Positions 56,331 through 64,000 of a stretch of 64,000 bases of DNA are shown here, in pieces. Source of the DNA: Mikania micrantha (lineage: Eukaryota > Streptophyta > Magnoliopsida > Asterales > Asteraceae); NCBI GenBank assembly GCA_009363875.1, contig CM018690.1, positions 12,679,971-12,743,970 of the forward strand. Reading direction: 5' to 3'. The stretch's first letter is position 1. Every line of letters begins with the position of its first letter. Both the position numbers and the translations under genes were made by a program. The notes below the pieces were generated by a model. It was not told the DNA's origin. It saw only the letters and a program-made list of their open reading frames with translations, and searched no databases.

Positions 56331-58681
56331 TGTAACAGTCGAACACTTAGCACATTGGGTCGTGCTTGAAATTCACAAGGAGTTGACAAACGACATTATT
56401 ACAAGATGATAGTACGCGAGAAATGGTGAACGTGGGCGAAAACCGCGCGCGAAACGGAGTTACGGATTGTCCGGAATCGCAAAACGAAGATAAGATCGAA
56501 AAATTGGATGAAATCATCTGGAGCGGTACGCCCCGCGCCACCCCTCCATCTGGGGCGATACGCCCGGAACCGGGAAAGAGGCGGCGGCCACCAAGGGGCC
56601 GCGCGGTACGCCTGGCTTGGGGGTTGGGGCTCAGGCGATGCGCCTGACGTCAGCGAAACGCAATTTGGCCTTAAAAAGTCAGTTTTCATCCAGAAGGTAT
56701 TATTTTTCTTCTTATCCTCAATGACCAGCTTCCCACACACGAAAAACCATCTTCAAACCATAAAATCTTCAAGTTTGAAGCTTTTTGATCAAGTGGATCG
56801 CACCAAGGATTGTTAATACAAGTCCGGATCGTTTTGTTACGCACAAAACTTCGTTTGGAAAGGTAACGGTTCATTCTAACCTTCTAGATTGATTATGATT
56901 GATTAAATCTTGTTTCTGAACGTGATGATATAGTTAGGGTTGTTGATTATTGCCTAGATGATGGCTAGGATTGATTATAAATGACAAACTCGAATTGTTA
57001 ACTGGTAAATCCTTGTTTTGAGCCGTTGTAATGCCCGGTTTGCATGGAATCATAACAATGGTTAAATATGGTTGTTAAACCTATTTTAAAGCTATGTTGC
57101 GATATTCCATGATATATGGGTAATCAATAACAAGGATTGATCATTCCCAGGCCATTAATCTGTCTAGGAATCTGTTTTAGCATTACAATCAACAACATTA
57201 GCTATTTGATTAATTCAAGATTTATTCTGACTAATCAAGTGCGTCATCAACCTAAAATCGGTTTGATGACTATCAAGGCAATGTCTTTGACATTGAACGT
57301 TCAGAAAGATTTAATATGTAAGTTAAAGTATAGATAGCTAATTAAACGCCAACCAATGCAGAGTTATACTGTTAGTACCAGTGTACGAGGGATCTTGCTA
57401 CAGTAAGACATCAAGTGAGTTCTTTGTAGCCCTATTTTAAATGTTTTGACATTTTGGGCTGATATGCATGTTATAAAGTTAGTATATGTAAATGCTTACT
57501 ACATCTGACTACGGTCAGATAAAATAGTATGTTAAAGTAAATAATGTTTCGTGTTTTAAAGTTATCGTATGAAGATGATGCTAACCTGATTATGATCAGG
57601 TAAAAGAATGTTTTCAGATAAAGAGCGTTTTTATGTAAAGAATGTTTTGAAATAAAGAATGTTTTAAGTCTCAACTACGGTTGAGAAGTAAATGATTTTA
57701 AGAGTCTCAGCTGAGTTGTCATGAATGTTTTACGTCTCAACTACGGTTGAGAAATGAATGATTTTAAAAGTCTCAGCTTGAGTATAAAGAATGTTTTAAG
57801 GTCTCAACTGCGGTTGAGATTATAAAGAATGTTTGAAGTCTCAATTGTGATTGAGAAGGAAATGTGGTTTTGAAATCCCGGTTACGATTGGGCAAACCTG
57901 GAGCACTGCGGTGCTAGGAAATGTTTACGATTATGATGGTTTAAACTATTTAAACCATGTTATGTATGAATGAAGTATGTAACGAAGTCTTGTACCGATA
58001 TGAGCCGTCAACTTCGGTTGAAGGATGAGGAAGTCCTGTAAAAGAACAGGCCTGTCGACTATGTGTCGCCAGTTGAGGAAGTCTTATACATGTATGAGCC
58101 TGTCAACTTCGGGTTGTCAGTTGAGGTGTCTTGTATTTATACAAGCCTGTCGACTTCGGGTCGTCAGTTGAGGCGTCTTGTGCTGCACAAGCCTGTTGAC
58201 TTCAGGTCAACAGTTGAGGCTAATGTTTTATGTATAGTATGATAGATGTTATGATGACAGGTATGTTATACCTGTGAATTATGTTATGTTATATAAAGTT
58301 TTGAGACTGTTGACTTAGGTCAACAGTGAATGTTGAGGTTTTATGTATTATAAATAATGTACTTTTGTGAAAAGTTAACTTAGAACTCACCAGCGAAAGC
58401 TGACTTGTTTTAGCATGTATATCAGGTTGAATGGTATTGATAAAGAATGGCAGGAAGGCTCAAGGCATACTCAGAGAACTACCCTGGCATAAATTGGCTA
58501 CGTTATAGAATATTAAAGACGTGGGTTATGTATGAATGCTTGTTTAGATATGTATAATATGTGTGCCATGTTTTATGTAATCACCTGAAATTCCGCTGCC
58601 ATAGTAATGTAAATTCGGTTTAATGACTATGGGTTTGATGATTTGCCAACTGAGGGGACTCCCGAGATTCGGGGCCTCTCA
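56331..58681 (+). mobile_element. Element C 3' LTR
   Basis: 2351 bp, same ends as the 5' LTR, with scattered single-base differences and no indels seen. A frame entering from 58643 continues into element A pol only because C's insertion preserves phase. Confidence 0.95.
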
Positions 58682-58686
58682 ACTAC
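58682..58686. repeat. Right target-site duplication of element C (ACTAC, imperfect)
   Basis: See the left copy, ATAAC at 49040-49044. Confidence 0.55.
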
Positions 58687-61600
58687 TGAAATTCAAAAAC
58701 TCCAGGAGGAATTCTGGAATCACTTTATGATCGGTGCTGATTGTCTGGCTTACACCGATCGGTTTCATGAACTTACTTGTTTACTTCCCGATATGTTTCC
58801 TACGGAAGCAGCTTTAATCGAGAAGTACATTAAGGGTTTGATTCCCCAGATTAGGGGAATGGTGACTGCTGCTGAACCTACAACTCTGAAACATACGATT
58901 CTGTTAACCACTAAGCTTACCAATGAGGCGGTAAGGAGTGGTACTCTGTCTTTGAAACCTCAGACGGCTCACAGTTGTAGTGATGTCGGTACCTCGAATG
59001 TGTCGAAAGGTACCAAACGAAAGTGGTTTGGCAAAACCAAGGCGAAAGCTCCGGCTGAGATCACCCAGAGCAAGCCAACTGTGAAAAACTATGGTGCTGC
59101 TATCCCTAAGAGGAAAATTTATACTGGGCAGGCGCCTAAATGCAATAAGTGTCCACTCCATCACACGGGACCATGTCCTGTTTGTCTGAACTGTAACCGA
59201 GTTGGACATTATGCTAAATATTGCAACTTTCCTGCTCAACCACAAAATCAAGCACCACGACAAACCACTCAAACCAACCGGTCATGTTACAAATGTGGAA
59301 GCCCTGATCATCTCATACGAAACTGTCCAAACAATAACACCAATCCGGGAACTGAAGCTAGGGGGAGAGCTTTTCAGATTGGTGCGACCGAGGCGAGACA
59401 TGATGCAAATATTGTTACTGGTACGTTTCTTCTTAATAATCTTTACGCCTCAGTTCTGTTTGACACAGGAGCAGATAAAAGCTTTATCTCTCCTGAATTT
59501 GCATCATTACTTTCGTTGCCTACGGTAGACCTAGAAACTCCTTATGTCATTGAACTTGCTAATGACAAGTTGATCAAAACTAACAGTGTTATTCAAGGAT
59601 GTTCCTTGAATTTGAATGATCATCTTTTCAATATTGATTTACTTCCTATTGAGCTTGGGAGCTTTGATGTCGTTGTTGGCATGGATTGGCTTTCTAATAA
59701 CCAAGCGGAAGTCGTCTGTCAAAACAAGGTGATCCGTATTCCATTACCTAACGGTAATACACTGGTAGTTCAAGGAGAACGAGCTGGTAGAAGACTTGGT
59801 ATCATATCTTGTATGCGAGCTCAGAAATTCTTAAGGAAAGGCTGTTATGCTTTCCTAGCACATGTGACTGAGCACAATTCTTCACCCAAACGAATCACAG
59901 ACATCCCAATAGTCAAAGATTTTCCTGAAGTATTTCCTGAGGATATATCAGGATTACCCCCAGTGAGACAAGTTGAATTTCGGATTGACTTGATTCCAGG
60001 CGCAGCACCAGTTGCTAAAGCCCCGTATCGGCTTGCGCCATCAGAAATGCAAGAACTTTCAGGTCAATTGCAAGAACTGTTAGACAAAGGTTTTATCAGA
60101 CCTAGTTTCTCACCCTGGGGAGCACCTATTCTTTTTGTGAAAAAGAAGGATGGTTCATTCAGAATGTGCATTGACTATCGGGAATTCAATAAACAGACAA
60201 TCAAGAACCGTTATCCACTACCTCGTATCGATGATCTGTTTGATCAACTACAAGGTGCTACTTATTTTTCAAAAATCGATTTAAGATCTGGATATCATCA
60301 GTTACGTATTCATGATGATGACATTCCTAAAACTGCTTTCAGAACTCGATACGGACATTACGAGTTTTTAGTGATGCCGTTTGGTTTAACCAATGCACCC
60401 GCAGGTTTCATGGATCTGATGAATCGAGTATGTAGACCTTATCTGGATAAATTTGTGATTGTGTTTATTGATGATATTCTTATTTATTCTCGCAATCAAC
60501 AAGAACATGCTCAACACTTGAAATTAATCCTAGAACCTTTGGCACATGAAAAATTATATGCCAAGTTCTCCAAGTGTGAGTTCTGGTTACGAGAAGTTCA
60601 ATTTCTTGGTCATGTGGTAAACGAGAACGGTATTCAAGTGGATCCCAGTAAGATTCAGGCGGTGAAACAATGGGAGACACCACGAACCCCGACTGAAATA
60701 CGCCAATTTTTGGGGTTGGCAGGTTATTATCGCCGGTTTATCAAGAACTTTTCAAAGATAGCCTTGCCACTGACTACATTGACACAGAAAAATCAACCGT
60801 TTATATGGGATTCTCAACAGGAGGAGGCGTTCCAACTGTTGAAACACAAACTCTGCAACGCACCTATATTGGCACTACCGGAAGGTACTGATAACTTCAC
60901 AGTGTATTGTGATGCTTCAAGTCAAGGTCTTGGGTGTGTTTTAATGCAGAACGACAAGGTAATTGCTTACGCTTCTCGACAATTGAAAGTACATGAGAAG
61001 AACTATACCACTCATGATCTGGAACTTGGTGCAATGGTGTTTGCGCTTAAGATTTGGAGACATTATCTATACGGAACTTAGTGTATTATATACACTGATC
61101 ACAAAAGCCTTCAACACATTCTAGATCAGAAAATGTTGAACATGCGACAGAGGCGATGCGTTGAACTTCTAAACGACTATGACTGTGAAATTCGTTATCA
61201 CCCAGGTAAAGCGAATGTCGTAGCCGATGCCTTAAGTCGCAAGGAACGAGTCAAACCGTTACGTGTAAAAGCGTTAGGTATGACTATTCAAACCAGTCTA
61301 ATTCCTCAAATCAAAGAAGCTCAGCAACAAGCTTTACAAGCAACGAACTATTCTGCTGAAGGACTGAGGGGATTAGATAAGAAACTCGATACCAAAGACG
61401 ATGGACTGTTGTATTTCAAAGACCGAATGTGGGTTCCTCTATTCGGTAACTCTCGAACAATTATCTTGGATGAGGCGCACAAATCCAGATATTCTATTCA
61501 TCCAGGTGCTGATAAAATGTATAAAGATCTTAAAGACTTTTACTGGTGGCCTGGAATGAAGAAACACATAGCTGAATACGTAGATCGATGTTTAACATGT

Positions 61601-62725
61601 CTCAAAGTTAAGGCTGAACATCAACGACCTTTTGGGTTATTGCAACAACCTGAGATTCCCATGTGGAAATAGGATCAGATCTCTATGGATTTCATTACTA
61701 AATTACCCAGAACATCACGTAATCATGACTCTATATGGGTTATCGTTGATCGCCTTACGAAATCTGCGCATTTCTTACCCATCCGAGAAGATTATTCTAT
61801 GGATCGACTCGCTAAACTCTATGTTAATGAGATTGTATCTCGACATGGAGTATCGATCTCTATCATTTCTGACAGAGATAGTCGATTTATGTCACGATTT
61901 TGGCAAACTCTTCAGAATGCTCTGGGCACGCAAATCAGTATGAGCACAGCTTATCATCCACAAACTGACGGGCAGACTGAACGAACAAATCAAACTCTTG
62001 AAGATATGCTCAGAAGCTGTGTGATTGATTTTGGAGGTAGCTGGGATATTCATCTTCCACTTGTGGAATTTTCCTACAATAACAGCTACCATACCAGTAT
62101 TCAATGCGCTCCATTCGAAGCACTTTATGGACGCAAATGTAGATCACCTATCTGTTGGTCAGAAGTAGGTGAGAATCAAATCATCGGCCCAGAATTCATT
62201 CAAGAAACAACTGATAAGATCGCACTCATTCAGGAAATAATTAAAGCTGCTCGCGATCGTCAAAAGAGTTACGCTGATAATCGCCGTAGACCACTAGAAT
62301 TTCAAGTAGATGATCGGGTGATGTTGAAAGTGTCACCTTGGAAAGGCATTTTCAGATTCGGGAAAAGAGGTAAACTTTCACCAAGATTTGTAGTGCCATT
62401 TAAAATTCTTGAACGAATTGGACCAGTAGCCTACAGACTTGAATTACCTCTTGAACTCAGTAACATTCACGATGTCTTTCATGTATCTAATCTGAAGAAA
62501 TGCTTAACTGATGAATCATTGATCGTACCTCTCGAAGAGATTCATATTGATGAAAAACTTCAGTTCAGTGAAGAACCAGTAGAGGTAATGGATCGAGAAA
62601 TGAAAGTGCTAAAACGTAGTCGCATACCAATCGTTAAAGTGCGTTGGAATTCGCAACGTGGACCCGAATATACTTGGGAACGTGAAGATCAAATGAAATT
62701 AAAGTATCCACATCTATTCTCATAA
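58687..62725 (+). pseudogene. Element A gag C-terminus and pol, two nonsense codons
   Basis: It continues A's gag after element C: EIQKLQEEFWNHFMIGADCL, zinc knuckles (CNKCPLHHTGPC, CLNCNRVGHYAKYC, CYKCGSPDHLIRNC), protease DTGADKSFIS (about 59462), RT with YREFNKQ and FIDDILIYS (about 60465), RNase H start VYCDASSQGLGCVL. A TAG at 61079-61081 replaces a Lys-like position just before CIIYTDHKSLQH. A second TAG at 61670-61672 replaces the Trp of 'WKWDQISMDF'. Beyond lie integrase DDE residues (MDFITKLP, SDRDSRF, TERTNQ), a degenerate VPF in place of GPF, and a chromodomain-like tail (EYTWEREDQMKLKYPHLFS). All parts share one phase. Only point lesions and the C insertion kill it. Confidence 0.92.
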
Positions 62726-62752
62726 ACGATCGTCATAATGTAATTCTTCATT

Positions 62753-62771
62753 AAATTTCGGGACGAAATTT
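62753..62771 (+). other. Hairpin upstream of the A purine tract
   Basis: AAATTTCG-GGA-CGAAATTT: an 8-bp stem with 3-base loop, 17 bases before the 3' LTR, just before AACAGGAGGAGAC. Confidence 0.7.
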
Positions 62772-62788
62772 CTCTAACAGGAGGAGAC

Positions 62789-64000
62789 TGTGACAGTTGT
62801 ATACGAGAACTACGTCATTAATGAAGTAAGCACATTTGATCGTTCTAGAAATCCATTTTGATTTAATAATTTCAATTGTTACAGATTGATAGTAAACGAG
62901 AAATGATGAACGTGAGCGAAAACCTGCACAAAACGGAGTCCTGGATTGCCCGGAATCGTAAAAACGAAGAAAAATCACTAAGTGTTGGTCGACTGGACCC
63001 ATCGTGGTACGCGATGGAGGGATTTAGAATCCTCCGCGGTACGCGATGCTTGCAAAATATCTAAGATTCCTCCGGAAATCGTCGCGGTACGCGAAGACTT
63101 TTTAAGCACCTCGTCGCGGTACGCGACGAGTGTGGCGGTGGAATGATCTGATCCTTTTTATCAGATTTCATGCAAGTTTCATTTTATAACTTCTTCTCGC
63201 TTCTGCTTCAATTCCAGGCGAAGAACCAGCTGCTTCCACCATCTAAACACCCTTCTGAAGCTGCCAAACTTCACGGATTTCACCCGGGAACGTGTTTTCA
63301 AGTCCTGATCATTGTTTTAACCGTAGAAATTCGTCAGATTAGGTAATGATCCGTTTAAAATTTCTAGTTTGATTTTGATTGATTAGATCTTGATTTTGAA
63401 CGTAATGACATAGTTAGGATTGTTGATTATTGCCTAGATGATGGCTAGGATCGATTATAAACAAAGAACAGGAAGTTCTAACGGTTAAATCCTTGCTTTG
63501 ATCCGTTGTAATGCCCGGTTTTCATGAAACCATACTTATGATTATAATGGTTTAACCCATTTGATTATGACAATGTAGGTGATTAGTTGGATTAATCCTT
63601 GAAATGCAAGGTAAAATCCAAGTATTTCAAACTAATCACAATCATTAATATACTCATTGGAACGATTATCTGATGTTTATGATAACAGTCAGATTAGTAT
63701 GTTAAACATGGTTATTGCACCTATTATGATACTACATTGTGATATCTCATTATATTTGGGTAATCAATAACAAGGATTGATCATTCCTAAAAATTAGATA
63801 TCTTTAAACTCACTTGGATTAATTAACCACCTTCTGGTTAAGTTTTGTTTGATTCTGGATCGATTCTGTCAAATTCTGATTAACGGGGTTAATCTGAAAT
63901 GCCGGATTGTCACAAGAAAGATCTAATCAGTAAACTAGAACATAAATAACTTATTAAATATAACTAAATGCAGAATCATCTCTGTACTATCAGTTTGGTG
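62789..64000 (+). mobile_element. Element A 3' LTR (partial; carries a B remnant)
   Basis: 62789-63790 matches 23800-24802 with about 15 differences. Then about 239 bp of A LTR are missing, a 124-bp piece of element B LTR is present, and A LTR sequence resumes from AGAAA (63915) to the window end. The part from 63791 to 64000 matches 44693-44902 without a visible difference. Confidence 0.9.
63791..63914 (-). mobile_element. Remnant of element B LTR in the A 3' LTR
   Basis: 124 bp equal to the last 124 bases of B LTR 3, followed by the same AGAAA and A flank as at 44817. The left junction is CCTAA/AAATTAG with a short A-run, suggesting a deletion that removed most of B and 239 bp of A. Confidence 0.9.

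Larger units (their letters stand above)
49045..58681 (+). mobile_element. Element C: complete Ty3/gypsy chromovirus, 9637 bp
   Basis: Two 2351-bp LTRs (TGTAACAG..GGCCTCTCA) enclose a 4935-bp internal region with an initiator-Met primer site (51399), a single 1521-codon gag-pol frame and a purine tract (AAGGAGGGTAGATT ending 56330). About 14 differences between LTRs by eye (about 0.6%) make it young. It lies in the gag gene of element A. It is the best candidate here for a recently active element, apart from the RNase H defect noted in the CDS. Confidence 0.95.
23800..64000 (+). mobile_element. Element A: Ty3/gypsy chromovirus with nested B and C
   Basis: The 5' LTR begins TGTGACAGTTGTATACG at 23800 and the 3' LTR begins with the same sequence at 62789. 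A primer site for initiator-Met tRNA (45723-45735) and a purine tract (AACAGGAGGAGAC, ending 62788) bracket the internal region. Element B splits the 5' LTR and element C splits gag. Without them the LTR would be about 2140 bp and the internal region about 7.4 kb. Internal order is an extra ORF, a 62-bp repeat array, then gag-pol. Tekay/Del-like clade is inferred from long LTRs, iMet primer site, domain order and chromodomain-like C-terminus. It is defective. Its right end is outside the window. Confidence 0.9.

Overview
The window is gene-poor, repeat-dense plant nuclear DNA. I see no intact host gene, tRNA, rRNA or bacterial-type feature. The TGTGACA/TGTAACA-ended LTRs, initiator-Met tRNA primer sites and Ty3/gypsy polyproteins ending in a chromodomain-like tail point to Tekay/Del-like chromoviruses of a large-genome dicot. 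An Asteraceae source is my guess from general likeness; the sequence does not prove it.

Left part (1-23,799). An LTR end (1-483) abuts a decayed antisense Athila-type ORF1. AT-rich DNA follows, holding a 438-bp foldback MITE (1707-2144) and a 1.3-kb TIR element with internal repeats (6006-7319). At about 9.3-18.7 kb lie LTR fragments of two families (called D and E here) in both orientations, without coding sequence. Helitron-like termini and a 0.75-kb tandem repeat occupy 20-22.4 kb.

Right part (23,800-64,000) is one nested retrotransposon complex. Element A (+ strand) has a 5' LTR from 23,800 to 45,719, an internal region from 45,720 to 62,788 and a partial 3' LTR from 62,789. Its 5' LTR is split by element B (- strand, 25,042-44,816). 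B is not a simple insertion but an LTR-internal-LTR-internal-LTR tandem with three 2601-bp LTRs and a single pair of flanking AGAAA duplications. A's gag is split by element C (+ strand, 49,045-58,681), which has two 2351-bp LTRs and one uninterrupted 1521-codon gag-pol frame. By-eye LTR differences (A about 1.5%, B outer pair about 0.75%, C about 0.6%) agree with A being the oldest.

Coding potential: C is nearly intact but one RNase H catalytic Asp is Tyr. A and B are broken by stops, deletions and frameshifts. Both A and B carry an extra ORF between the primer site and gag; A's ends in a predicted membrane segment. Other notable signals are a compensating hairpin just before the polypurine tract in all three families, repeated CGCGGTACGCG-type motifs in the LTRs of A, C and D, a run of differently sequenced hairpins in the C LTR, and a 124-bp B remnant at the identical target site in A's 3' LTR, which implies exchange between A's two LTRs.
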